Shown here piece after piece: positions 1-10,966 of a stretch of DNA of 64,000 bases (position 1 is the stretch's first letter; each line of letters opens with the position of its first letter). This stretch comes from Ophryocystis elektroscirrha (lineage: Eukaryota; Apicomplexa; Conoidasida; Neogregarinorida; Ophryocystidae), in NCBI GenBank assembly GCA_030141585.1, contig JAQIFP010000003.1:62001-126000 (forward strand), read 5' to 3'. Below the pieces are notes generated by a model. The model was not told the DNA's origin. It searched no databases and was given only the letters and a program-made list of their open reading frames with translations. The translations under genes were made by a program, and so were the position numbers.

Positions 1-9
1 ATTTTTTAG

Positions 10-239
10 CTCTGTAACAGGGCGTCTTATACCAGCTCATGAACATGGATCCATACAATTAAATATTGGAGAAGTAATGATAAAATTAATATTTTAAGGT
101 TTAGGTTGATGAAAACGGTTATTACAATGGAAAATCAATTACACTTGTTGTATCGGGACATGTCAGACAACGCGGCGAAAGCGATTCAAGTCTTAATCGT
201 ATACTTCATGAAAAAAACGTACTAAGTTTTGCTTCTTAA
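10..239 (+). CDS. RPS21: 40S ribosomal protein eS21, 3' part
   Basis: This is the C-terminal part of the small-subunit ribosomal protein eS21; the 5' exons lie outside the window. Two exons are visible, 10-73 and 105-239, around a 31-nt GT..AG intron. The first visible base completes a codon split by the upstream intron, whose final AG is at 8-9. The translation begins SVTGRLIPAHEHGSIQ and continues into VSGHVRQRGES, which lines up without gaps with the family core (SASNRII..., GAIRRMGESD). The product ends FAS at TAA 237-239. eS21 sits on the 40S subunit body and acts in late 18S rRNA maturation. Identification rests on remembered family sequence, not a search. Confidence 0.85.
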
Positions 240-476
240 TCGACCATATAATTTTTTGAAAAACTTATCACAAGTCAATAATAACAATTAAATAATATAA
301 TTCCTAAGTATACTAAATTACTCACAGCAAAATTTGTTGCTAACAAAAATTTCTTCTTAAATTAGTTTGATTACATAATTTTCTTAATTATATTAGTACT
401 TTAACTTACAAAAAATGTCTTAATTAAATTAAAACATTGTACAATAAAGTCTGCATATATAAGTGCTAAATATAAA

Positions 477-1827
477 TCAAAAATTTACATATAATTTGTT
501 CGGTTTAGATAAAAATCGATAACACAAATAAACTTTTTTCTTTTCATAAGATGATCTTATAACTTGCTCAAATTTTCTAATGTATGGTAAATCTGCTGCT
601 TGTATTTTGAATTTTTTTGGGGCTTCATCAAAATTAGGGTAATTAGTATTAAAAGAATACTTAATCGTTTCATTCAAAGAATTATTTCTGAGATCCTTGC
701 AAAAATAATTATACATATAAACTAAATAATCTGTGATGTTTGTCGGTATATTGGAAGAATATTTTGAATGTGGCTCAACACATTTATAAGATTCATAAAT
801 TGAAGAAGCACATTTTGAATTAGGATTCATTGAGGATTGAGTGCTGCAATAATTCGAAACCTCGTTATTCTCGTAAGGGGAAATCTGTAAATAAAATTGC
901 AAGAACATAATATAATTTATATAGCTTCTTTAATAAATATGTTACTACTAATTTGTAATTTTTTATAAACACTTATCAGAAACATATTAAATAGTTAAAA
1001 TACAGATTAATACTGTGAGTAATCTATAATTCCAGTATATTTATGACTCATACCACTTGCTCCTGGTCAAATTTAGAACTGTTGCTTAAATGTGGAGAAG
1101 GTTCAAATGCAATTGAACCGTTTATAAGCCTCAAATGGCTATCCTTAGTGTCATAAAACTTAAATTCTTTATATAGCTTTGTTTTTCCTACGTAAGTTGG
1201 ACTATACTTCAATCGTTTTTTATAAGTATCTGCTGCTTCATCTAAATCGTAATCCAAATTAGTAGGGCAGTTGCGTTTACGAAATGTTTCACAGTAGGGT
1301 GCGCCTTGTCTCCCCTCTGTCTCTCTAACAGTATAATGGTTCCCATTTACTGAATTCATAAAGTCTCCATAATTTCCAGAGTGTTCAGTATGCTGAATAG
1401 TGTTGTACAATTTTTATTTACGTGTTTTGGCCATGAATAGATTCTTTCGATACCAAGATTCTCACTTTCGCCTAAATTCATTCATGAAATTCATGAATAT
1501 TTTGATTGAAGTATTACCATCTGATTCGTAAGTAGCTATAAACTTTTCTAATCCTTCACCATCACGAGGATTTAATCTTTTACCAAGTCGTACAACTTTC
1601 CACAAAAACCTTTTTGCAAACTCCAGCTGTTGCTCTTGATCATTTTCATTTTGGAATATAAAAAATCGATGACGGGTTCTTGTATCATTATCTTGATAAC
1701 TTACAACCCATCTATTATCTTGACGGTAGATACCAAAAACACCACTTAATGGTTTTCTGCCAGCTTTATTTTTTTTTTTTGTAGAATGATTCAATTTATA
1801 TATCTGCTGGTCGTCTGAAATAATCAT
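477..1827 (-). CDS. Putative AP2-domain DNA-binding protein
   Basis: Probably a transcription factor. The first long exon (about 1827 down to 1465) carries a basic linker followed by a segment like an AP2 domain: SGVFGIY, then RWVVSY, an R-rich strand and a helix ending AKRFLWKVV, the layout expected of a three-stranded sheet plus helix. The two downstream minus-strand reading frames (near 1410-1051 and 884-477) join in phase through a 169-nt intron (885-1053) and have no recognised domain. The join from the AP2 exon to the next one is unresolved: the donor at 1465 fits best with an acceptor near 1331, or the AP2 gene may stop with TGA at 1462-1464 and the rest be a separate gene. The ATG at 1827 is the first in frame. 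A further exon near 2000 is possible, because an acceptor TTTCAG lies just inside the start. Confidence 0.5.
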
Positions 1828-2297
1828 TGATGCAATTAAGTTATATAAAGTCAAACTAATTATATAGCATAACTTTTTTAATAATTTCTTATTTAAATTC
1901 TTAACGTAAAATATGGAAAACTAATGTAATCATAATGTATAATTTTTATATTAATAAATTATTTATTGTAAACTTTAAACATGAAGAAATATAATCACTT
2001 GTTGAAACGGGCTTCAGTTGAAACGTGTGGGAAGTATCTGTAATATGCATTGTTTTATGATTGTGTAAACCACATTTTTTATTTTTCATAAGTTATGAAC
2101 ATATCATAGAGATAAGTTATACCTAGTATATATAACTACACTTATTGTATAAATTTCTTTCCATGTTTTTCATTCATGTATAGTGATAATTAATAGCAAT
2201 AAATTACTTTAAACATACATATTTCGGGAAAACGGCATTTCCTTCAGCGAAAAATATACTAATAATATTTTTCACATATATATCAAAGTTTAAAAAT
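1828..2297. other. Intergenic region upstream of the AP2 gene
   Basis: AT-rich spacer between the AP2 gene and tRNA-Arg. On the minus strand a short open frame starts near 2040 and could splice (phase 1) to the acceptor at about 1817, making it an upstream exon of the AP2 gene. Otherwise nothing is recognisable. Confidence 0.4.
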
Positions 2298-2371
2298 TAG
2301 GCCAAGCAGGACTCGAACCCACGACCTCTCGGTTCGAAGCCGAGCGTTCTATCCAACTGAACTATTGACCT
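2298..2371 (-). tRNA. tRNA-Arg (anticodon UCG)
   Basis: A 74-base intronless cloverleaf. The acceptor stem AGGTCAA pairs with TTGGCCT (one G-T pair), followed by discriminator A. The D arm starts TAGTTC. The anticodon stem CTCGG/CCGAG closes the loop CTTCGAA, giving anticodon TCG for CGA codons and, after wobble, other CGN codons. The T arm contains GGTTCGAGTCC. Box A and box B promoter elements are internal. A uridine-rich Pol III stop signal (TTTTTA) follows directly downstream. Confidence 0.95.
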
Positions 2372-2525
2372 TTACATTAAACAGTTAAGTGTTGTTTCGA
2401 ATCACGTTATTAAATGATAAATTGTTAGGGATCATAATGAGATAATTGCTATGTGAAATAATGTCGAAAATGTATCATTGTAGTAAATATACTTCATAAT
2501 GATTAGGTTCAGATCTGTCTGATTG

Positions 2526-3350
2526 ATGTTATTTTCTGAACAAATTCAAAATTTGCTCAATGAATTCATTTATTCTATAACTTTTGGTGAGAAACAAAAT
2601 CAATTAATAACAAAAATAATAAGTCTATGTGAGTTTATCACATCCAATCAGAAGGAAAAAAATAATTTGCGCAGATCAAAAAAAACCAATAGTTTATGTA
2701 ATTTAAAGCAAAATTTGCTGCTCCAATCTCTATTGAATATAGTATATTACTGTTTAACAGCTCAACAAACTATTTCATTCCTAGAAACTACAAACATCAG
2801 TCAAAAGTCAACACTTCAAATATATGAAAGCAATGAAGTTTTTCCAGCAAAGATAAAGTAATTTAATATAATTTGAAATGTAATTTAGACCTGAAGTATT
2901 AAAACATGTTGATATGCAGTTTAAAAATTTAATATCGAATCACTGTGAAAAAGGCCTCAAATTAATTGAGACGAATAGTTTAAAAAAACCTAAATTAAAT
3001 CAACCTGAAGCTCTTAGTAATCATACCGGTCTGTTTAATCATTATTTTCAGATTTTTTAAATACCAAAACTTTAAATAAAATTGAGTAATTCAATTCTAT
3101 ATAAACTTGATTTAGAAAAACTCGCTGGACAATTGAAGAAGTAAATTTTTTTGAATAAATTATGGATTACTAGGAGCTTTTGTTAATTAAATCATTCAAC
3201 TCATATTTCAAATTATTTGGGTGGACTAAAATATTAGAAGTAATCTTGGTCTCGTTGATTAATTTTTAGATACTGAGAAGCCATAAAATTTTTAAAACAA
3301 GGCAACAATGCAGTGATAAATTGAAAGTATTGTTAAAAAAAAAACCCTAA
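2526..3350 (+). CDS. Myb/SANT-domain protein, telomere-repeat-factor-like
   Basis: A 225-residue protein in six exons (2526-2857, 2889-3028, 3052-3085, 3116-3140, 3174-3239, 3270-3350) with introns of 31, 23, 30, 33 and 30 nt. Summed exon length is 678 nt, an exact multiple of three. The last three exons encode a Myb/SANT helix-turn-helix: TRWTIEEE, then LFGWTKILE, then TRQQCSDKLKVLLKK. Tryptophans sit at the usual first and second positions, and the third helix resembles the telobox type (DKxKxL). The N-terminal 160 residues are helical and unrecognised, so a TRF-like layout (dimerisation part then C-terminal Myb) is possible. A binding role at telomeres or other DNA is inference. ATG 2526 is the first in frame. 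Confidence 0.65.
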
Positions 3351-3408
3351 CTATAATGATTAGCAAAGGGTGAACAACATTATTTTTACTTATTCTTACT
3401 TATATTTG

Positions 3409-3425
3409 TATATATATATATATAT
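3409..3425. repeat. (TA)n microsatellite
   Basis: About eight TA dinucleotides in the spacer before the DUS2 gene. Confidence 0.8.
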
Positions 3426-3569
3426 GTACATACTATTTTTTATATTTTATAAAATATTTGGTTTTTTCAGTCCTCGTCGGTAAAAGAGGCGGATAATTTA
3501 TTATATTATAATATGTTCTAAATAAATTGAATTCAAAGACAACGTCATAATTAATTTTTTTTACACAAC

Positions 3570-4966
3570 ATGAGAGCCCAATGGTATGAAAACACTAAGA
3601 TTCAATGGATTGCTGGACCTATGGTCCGTGCAAGCATTCTACCTTTACGACTTACGTTTTTAAATTATGGAGCAGGTATAGAATAGATGAAAAACATATT
3701 ACAGATATGGTTTATACAGAGGAAATAATTGCAGCTAAATTTAGAAATACAGAAGTTAAATATAATGCCGTTTACAATACAACAGGTTTAATATTAATTG
3801 AGACCTTTGAGTAGAATTCATCGATAGGCATAAAAAAACTGTTATTTTTTCAACGTCAGATTCTGAAAAAATGCAGTTAATCTGTCAAATAGGTACTTGT
3901 GATTTAAAGTAACTTATCAAACTAGGAGTTTCTAATGCCGTTGACGCAGTGAACGCTTATGAAATGGTCATAAATCATGTTGCTGGTCTTGATTTAAATA
4001 TGGGGTGTCCAAAATCATTCTCGTAAATTGTTTTATATCATATATAAGGATAGAGTTCAAAATCAAATGGGGGCATTTCTATTGAAATCACCGGAAACCG
4101 TAGAAGATATATTAAAAAACTTAAGACGAATTATGACCTCGGATAAGTCGCTAACGTGCAAAATACGTCTATTGGATTCTTTGCAAGACGTCAGCAACCA
4201 TATTAGCAATTACTTTTAGACAATAGAAATTATACGGAGATGTACTGCATGCAATATAGATGCTGTGATTATTCATGGGAGAAAAATCAATGAAAGGCCT
4301 AAACATTCTGCTCATTGGGATACAATAGAAGTAATCATTGTTTAACACAAAATAAAAAAATTTTACGAAATATTTATTTAGAGTATAAAAAAATTAGTAT
4401 CTACACCTGTAATAGTTAATGGTGATTTATTAAGTATCCAAAATATAGCGCAATATTATGATGCGTTTGGTCCTTGCTCGATTATGTTGGGTAAGCTATA
4501 TCGTTTAGTGACAACCAATAGCCAGAGGTTGTTTGAAAAATCCATCTATATTTGACTTTAAACAACGTTTATTATCTTTCGATGAACTAAGTTTTGAACA
4601 AAAAGCCTTAGAGTATAAAGAACCAAACTACGCTAATTTAGCCAAATATTTCATGACTCAAGTGAGATTTTTTTTTCTAAATTGTTTCAAGACTATAAAT
4701 ACTGGTTTGATGCAACAGTCAATCAAATGGATATTAAACGAAATTTTATGCGATAAGACTAATTATTTTGAATATCACGAATTACAAAAAACTAAGGTAT
4801 AAAATTTACAAGACAAATCGTTTAGACATACGAGGATTTGGTTACACTTTTTAACTTGAATAGTATATACAAAAATGCTCTCACTCAAAATTCTGGGTTG
4901 TCTTTTGAGCAATCTAAACAATATTATTTTCGAAATAAAAAAAAGTTTTCAATATCAGTACATTAA
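3570..4966 (+). CDS. DUS2: tRNA-dihydrouridine synthase (DUS2 type)
   Basis: FMN enzyme that reduces a uridine in the tRNA D-loop (position 20 for this subfamily) using NAD(P)H. Ten exons; the nine introns are 29, 29, 33, 31, 30, 51, 31, 30 and 29 nt, and each removes an in-frame stop or restores alignment, except the 30-nt intron at 4662-4691, which is a multiple of three and could be retained. Family motifs in order: AGPMVRASILPLR at the FMN-binding N-terminus, NYGADMVYTEE, QIG, LNMGCPK with the catalytic cysteine, MGAFLL, TCKIRLL, IIHGRK, PVIVNGD and MLARG near KNPSIF. The order and spacing match DUS2 rather than DUS1 or DUS3. The usual C-terminal double-stranded RNA-binding domain of animal DUS2 is not evident; the protein ends after a lysine-rich tail. 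Confidence 0.9.
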
Positions 4967-5042
4967 TTAACTGTCTTTTTTTTTATATACAGTCATTACA
5001 GTAAAATTATGAACTTTTGTCTTCATCGAATGCATAAGTAAA

Positions 5043-8000
5043 ATGACGTTTCGACTTCCCACAGTTGTCACCGATTTGACTCATTCTGTTGCTCTATTTG
5101 GCAATACTGTAACGGGGCGGATTGGCGACACAAGATTTTTCCAATCTTCAAAAAGAGGAGAAGTATAGTTATAATTTTAATACAAATTTGCAGATTGAAA
5201 AATTGAAAAAAGATTTACATTCAACTAGTAAGGAAAAAAAAAAAGAAACGATAAAACGAATAATTGCTGCGATGACTATTGGTAAAGATGTGAGCTCTTT
5301 GTTCCCAGATGTCGTCAATTGTATGCAGGTGAATTTAATTTAATTTTAAATAACCCCGCAGACAACTAATATTGAGTTGAAAAAACTAGTTTACCTTTAC
5401 GTCATTAACTACGCTAAAGTTCAACCTGAGCTAGCTGTTTTGGCAATTAACACTTTTAGGAAAGACAGTATGAACTCGAGTCCGTTAATAAGGTATTAAC
5501 AATAAGTTATATAATATTTAAAGAGCTTTGGCTGTACGTACAATGGGATGTATAAAACTTCCGCAAGTTGTGGAATATTTACTGGAACCTTTAAGAAGGT
5601 AAAATAATTGCTTCCTTAATCTTCATAGAGCTTGTAAGGACTCGGATCCATATGTAAGAAAGACTGCTGCTATTTGCATATGTAAACTAAATGATACATC
5701 AATGGATGTTGTCAAAGAACAAGGTTTTATTACAATTTTACAAGGTATAATAATAATGATTTTTTTTTATAATGTTGTATGCTCACCGCAAACTTTTTTT
5801 TTACTATTTTGACAGAAATGCTGATGGATCCTAATTCTACGGTTGTCACTAATGCTCTCGCAGCTCTTAGTGAAATAAGTCAACTAGCTAATCAGCCTTA
5901 CATAAGTAAATATTACTTTTTTGCGTTAATTTCAGTAGAATTCACTCAAAACATACTAAATCGTTTATTTGGAGCATTACAAGAATGTTCAGAATGGGGA
6001 CAAGTAAGCAATAGAAACAATCTCATAAAAGCCATAATTTTTCTTCAAACATAATATGCTGTATAATTTCTAAAAACATAGATTTTTATTCTTGACGCCC
6101 TGGCTACATATGTTCCTGCTGACTCATTTGCAGCTTTGAAAGTTTTGGAAAATGTTACCTCACGTTTAAATCATGCTAATCCTGCTGTTGTATTGTCAAC
6201 AATCAGGGTTATTTTTATAATGTTAAACTATATTTCTAACGAGGAAACAATAAATTCTGCTATACAAAAACTACGTCCTCCTTTAGGTACAAACACATGT
6301 TACAAATTATTTCTAGTGACTTTATTGGCGTCAGACTATGAGATTCAATACGTTGCTTTGCGGAATATATCACTTATAGTTCAAAAATTTCCCAACGTTT
6401 TAGAAAATGAACACAAAGTAATATCTAAATGTTAAATCTTTGAAAAGATGTTTTTTTGTAAATACAACGATCCTCATTATGTTAAAGTTGAAAAATTAGA
6501 GATATTGATACGTTTAACAACTTCAAGAAACTTTGAAGAAGTAACAGCAACTAATCTACATAGCAAAATAGATTCTTCAAGAATTAACTGAATACGCATG
6601 TGAAGTTGATGTTGAGTTTGTGAGGCATACAATTAGAGCGATTGGTCAATGTGCAATAAAAGTTCCTGAAGCAACAGAGAAGTATATAATATATTTTTCA
6701 AAAGTTTTCAGTTGTCTAGCTTCTTTATTTAATTTAACTGAAACGCAGATTAGTTATATTGTTCAAGAAGTTGTAGTTGTGATGAAAAATATATTTCGGT
6801 AATATTAACTTTCTAATAACTTATAACACAGAAAATATCCCAATTCCTATGAAACATTAGTGAATACTTTAACCGATAATGTATCATTAATACACGAACC
6901 TGAAGCAAAACAATCATTGATATGGATAATTGGTAAAAACCAAACTATTTTAGATAACTACAGGTGAATATGCAAAACGAATTCCCAATGCTAAAAACCT
7001 ATTAGAGGAATTTGTGGAGAATTTTACAGACGAACCCATTGTTGTTCGACAGCAAGTGAAGAATAAAACCTATTATTTTGTTTGTTAGATTTTAGTTACA
7101 GCAGTAAAATACTTTTTAAAGTGTCCTCAAAAAGGACAAGAAATTGTAACTCGAGTACTGAAGCTATGCACAGAAACTTGTGATGACCCAGATTTAAGAG
7201 ATAGAGGTATCATTAATTTAATCTTATTTTTGAAGGATTTATCTATTGGAGATTGCTTTCAGTTGATCCAGAAGCAACAAAAAAAATTCTGTTTTCCTCA
7301 AAACCATTAACCTATCACAACGCTTTTCAATTTGATTCAAGCGAATTAGACATGTAAAATGAAAATAAATTCAAGTTTTGAGCTATTAATAAATACTGAA
7401 CAAATTTGTTTTCAGATTAATTCAAAATATATCAACTCTTGCTTCCGTATTTCATAAAGCTCCTAATACATTCACGCGAAATATTATACAGAAATCTGGT
7501 AAATTAAATCTTTAAATATCTTTAACTTAGAGCCTGAAAATTTATGGAGTACTTGTTCAGAAAATGGAAAAAAAAATATAAATTTTTATCAGACTGATGA
7601 AAAAATTCATGATAAATCATATAACCTTTTGGATTTTGTTGATAGCGAAAACTCAATAACTTCTGAACACTCAGCATCTTCAACTTTTGAAGATAAATTG
7701 AAAACTCTTCTTGAACCTTCTGCTTTAGGGGCAAATGGAAAAAAAGGGCTTTCTGTTTCAGGTTTTATATACAAAGAAAAATCGGGTACTCGAATTGAAA
7801 ATTTAATTTGAATCAGGTTCAAATGTACTTGTACTTAAATTAGGAAACAAAAGTGACCAGACATTAGCTGGCACTGCTTGGGCAATTCAAATTAACAAAA
7901 ATTCTTTTGGATTTGCTCCCAAAACAACGATATTGTCACAAGTTGGGGATTTAGCTCCTGATGATGAGATAGGTACATTTTCGAGTTTAGATAATTAATC

Positions 8001-8639
8001 AGTTGTGAAAACCCCGCTAGTCTTAAATGTCAACTTATCTCAAAATCCTCCCGTCTTACCACTAGTTTTACATGTAATAACTCAAAATCTGCATGTGATC
8101 GATAGGTTGCACTTCGTACCTCTTTAGACGTTTTCTATTTAGAGCCAGTGTCATACACATTGTCTTCTGTTTTGGACACCTCAAAATCGATAAGTAAAGC
8201 AGTGTACCACAATCATTGGCAACGTATGGGTCAGGAAAAAGAAGTAAATTGTTTTATTTTAATGCAAAAAATAGCATAATTTTTCTGCAATAGTTCCACA
8301 AAATTATGATTCATCACTAAAAATTTTGGAAACTGAAGGCTTATATATTATTGATCATTATGATGAAAATTTACTGGTAATTGAACAAAAAATATTAAAA
8401 TATGTTTGTTCACGATTTTTTCTGTAGGATGTTAGCTATATTGTTGCTGTTACAACAAATAAATTACTTTTACTAATGGAATTTATCATTAATAAAAATG
8501 CAAACAATAAAACTGTTAACATATCAATTCGAGCTGACGCAATACAATTAGTAATATTTTCTAATTTAAATCACTACAATAGATTCCTTTGGTGAAAAAA
8601 TATCTAGTTGATCTATTACAGTTAACCTTAATAACATAA
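5043..8639 (+). CDS. Beta-adaptin, large subunit of an AP-1/AP-2 clathrin adaptor
   Basis: Large chain of a heterotetrameric clathrin adaptor, acting in vesicle budding at the Golgi/endosome or plasma membrane. About 18-20 short exons are joined by introns of mostly 30-35 nt. The trunk is a HEAT-repeat solenoid with very conserved stretches: [28 protein letters not shown], [52 protein letters not shown] serine/acid-rich hinge near 7540-7780 follows, then an appendage ([10 protein letters not shown], a platform domain) ending at TAA 8637-8639. No clear LLNLD-type clathrin box is seen in the hinge. The gene starts with about 30 residues before the conserved FFQSSKRGE segment, an unusual N-terminal extension if ATG 5043 is used. 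AP-1 versus AP-2 cannot be decided. Confidence 0.92.
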
Positions 8640-8730
8640 TTCGGTTTTATAATGGCAAATGCTGATATTTTTTTATATATTGTTACTCAACAAGCTCTTT
8701 TTAGATTTTTTATTAAATAAAGTTTAGCAT

Positions 8731-9524
8731 TTATTTCATGAAACCTTTTAAGTTTATGAGTTCAGCCTTATTGAATGTTACAAATATTGAAGATTTTATA
8801 TGTTTGACCTACACAAGAATTCAATCATGAGTCAGTACCATTTTTGAAACTTTTAAAATCAAGATATTTTTAATTTTGTTTAGATCAAGCAAACGTTTAG
8901 ATAAATTATACAAATTAGCCTTATCCTGGCATTTGTTAGGAAAAAACATACCTTGTAAGTTTTAGTTGAATTATTTTTTGAGTTTAGATACAAAATTTCA
9001 AAAACTCTTATAGTAAAGGCTTTCTGAATGACTTATTATAAAACTATTATTTACTTCATTTTCAACTTTTTCAATATAACAGAAGAGCTTTAAGACTTTG
9101 TTCATTTCAGACAATATTTTTGTGTTTTCAATTTCAGGTGAGTTCAGTGTATTACTGTTAAATAGATTATAAAAGTTTCTGCATATCTAATCGTACATAA
9201 AAATAGCTAATCTTATACCAAATCAACATTGCTATCATAAAAATTATGACTATAGTAGGTGTCAATAATATAATTTTGAGCTGTTCGTTGTGATACAGAA
9301 TGAACATTTGTGTCGATTTTTTCAAATGAAGTAGAAATTTCTTTTGATTCATCGGAAGGCTTTAATACCAAGTTTGAATTCGAAACATTGGGGCGTTTCT
9401 TGAATGCTACAGCTAATTTTGGTTGTTGTTGAGTTGAAGATTGTGTATTATTCACTTTGACCGGTATAGACAAGTCTACTGTAGACCTTCTATAATTTTG
9501 TCGGAAAGATCCAAATCCAATCAT
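8731..9524 (-). CDS. Hypothetical 224-residue protein
   Basis: Five exons on the minus strand (9219-9524, 9055-9186, 8952-9023, 8839-8925, 8731-8808) with introns of 32, 31, 26 and 30 nt, all in phase 0; the exons total 675 nt. The protein starts MIGFGSFRQNYRR, has a polar, Q/S/N-rich N-terminal half and a lysine-rich, helical C-terminal half (SKRLLDLNK, then KVSKM). The C-terminal bundle vaguely recalls SRA1/SEC31 tails, but I do not claim that. It is convergent with the adaptin gene (stops 91 bases apart) and divergent from the ADAT3-like gene, sharing a 72-base start-to-start spacer. Confidence 0.65.
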
Positions 9525-9596
9525 ATAAACTCTTCTTCAACACGACACAAATTAAACCATCAATTTATAGTAATATTTTGTAGTATACCTGATATT

Positions 9597-10590
9597 ATGT
9601 TAAAAACATGGGTAGAAGAAATTAAACCCGAATTTGATAGATCTATTAATTTAAAAAAAGTTTTCATTGCTTCATTTTTTGCAAAAGATTGTGAAAAAAT
9701 TATCAAACAATTAAGTGAAGAAAATAATATAAATGATAAACATTTCTCGCATCTAAAACTAGTTAAAAAAGGCTCAGATAAGAGCATTGTGTGGATTTTA
9801 CTTGGAAATATAACAGTACGTTTTCAAATTATAAGTCAACTTGTTTAAATTTATTTTAAGCAACATTACTAATACGCAGGATGCCCAAGAAAAATTAGAA
9901 AATCTTTCTCAAAAAGAAATAATTCCGCTTGAAACAACATATACAATAGTTCCAGATAGAGCTCCTTTGAACAAACTTGAAGCTTCAGAATGGTCTTTGA
10001 AATTCTGGCCGGTGACATTCCGCCCCTATTCGTGGAAACCACTTGATTTAATAAATTGGTAAATAAATATATTCAATTAAACCTTTAGTGAGCATTTTAA
10101 ATCATTTATAACTCAAAATCTAGATAAAATGATAATTCAAAGAAAAGCAACGCAAAATAAGCTTCAAAATACCAAAACTTTATTTTGTTGCGAACATTGT
10201 GCCATCTTTCTACACGGACAGATGGTGAGTGAATTTTATTCTGGCTGTGATTATATTGATAAGAAAGATTTCGAAAAACACCCATTATATTGTAATCATG
10301 CTCCGCTCACTGCCATTTCTAAATTTAGTAATAAACTGAAATTAAATTATTATAACAAAAATAATTTATTACATAATCAGTATTATGCAACTAATGCAAT
10401 CACTATTTGCAGCTCTGAACCCTGTGTTATGTGTTGTATGGCATTAAATCATAGCAGAATCAATATTATTGCATTTCCACACGAGGAAAATTCAAATTTG
10501 TATGGAGCTATTGTTAATTGTAAAAATTTTTTTTTTTCAAAACAGCTTAATCACCATAGTAAAGTAATTAAAATTAAATTAAATAAGTAA
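9597..10590 (+). CDS. ADAT3: tRNA-specific adenosine deaminase subunit, ADAT3/TAD3-like
   Basis: Non-catalytic partner of the ADAT2/ADAT3 heterodimer that converts A34 to inosine in tRNA anticodons. Three exons; the second intron ends CTTTAG at about 10092. The N-terminal half holds the subunit-specific domain with WPVTFRPYSWKP. The deaminase domain shows HAPLTAI where active enzymes have HAE, so the proton-shuttle glutamate is absent, and EPCVMCCMALNHSRI, the PCxxC zinc site with the usual following SRI. The gene ends at TAA 10588-10590, close to the usual position after the NC(K) stretch. ATG 9597 is the first in frame with the conserved coding. A partner ADAT2 gene is not in the window. 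The window's tRNA-Arg has anticodon UCG, so it is not a substrate. Confidence 0.85.
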
Positions 10591-10684
10591 ACTTTGAAAA
10601 AGTCAATTAATGTAGTGTATATGTGTATTTTCACGCATGTATGAATTAACAGACCATTTATAAATCATTAAAATACAACAATAA

Positions 10685-10890
10685 ATGACAAATATCAACG
10701 TTTCGGTAGAAATTACTACTTTACTTCAAAAATCTGGAATAACTGTACATTTCTTAAGAAGCGATATTTTTTATAGGCGGATCCGAGAGTAATTGTAAAT
10801 TTTTTAAATGAAAATAAAATGTACGAAGTTCAAAAATTGAGAAAATTTGTTTCTCAACCTAAAAATATTTTAAGCCTTCACAAAAATTAA
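10685..10890 (+). CDS. Small hypothetical protein (57 residues)
   Basis: Two exons (10685-10744 and 10777-10890) flank a 32-nt GT..AG intron and give 20 plus 37 codons with a TAA at 10888-10890. The sequence includes LLQKSGITADPRVIVNFL, reminiscent of the first helix, loop and second helix of a histone fold (TAF9 or TAF10 style), but it is too short for a full fold. It is convergent with RPP30, whose stop is 76 bases further on. It may be a real micro-protein or a chance open frame; the clean splice and the frame-preserving exon lengths favour the former. Confidence 0.45.
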
Positions 10891-10966
10891 TACAGTACTT
10901 TTTTCTTTTAATTTTAATTGTCTTTTTAATGATAGAAGTTTGAACGTACAGTGTATTAATATATTG

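Noticed and set aside
2523..2525. TTG/GTG/CTG starts for several open frames (for example 19038, 22667, 12065)
   Set aside because: A eukaryotic scanning start is expected; the next in-frame ATG gives a proper signal peptide or conserved N-terminus in each case.
3893..3925. Frameshift in DUS2 at the in-frame TAA near 3910
   Set aside because: A 33-nt intron from GTACTTG to CTAG gives a gapless match across QIG/VSNAVDAV, so no frameshift is needed.
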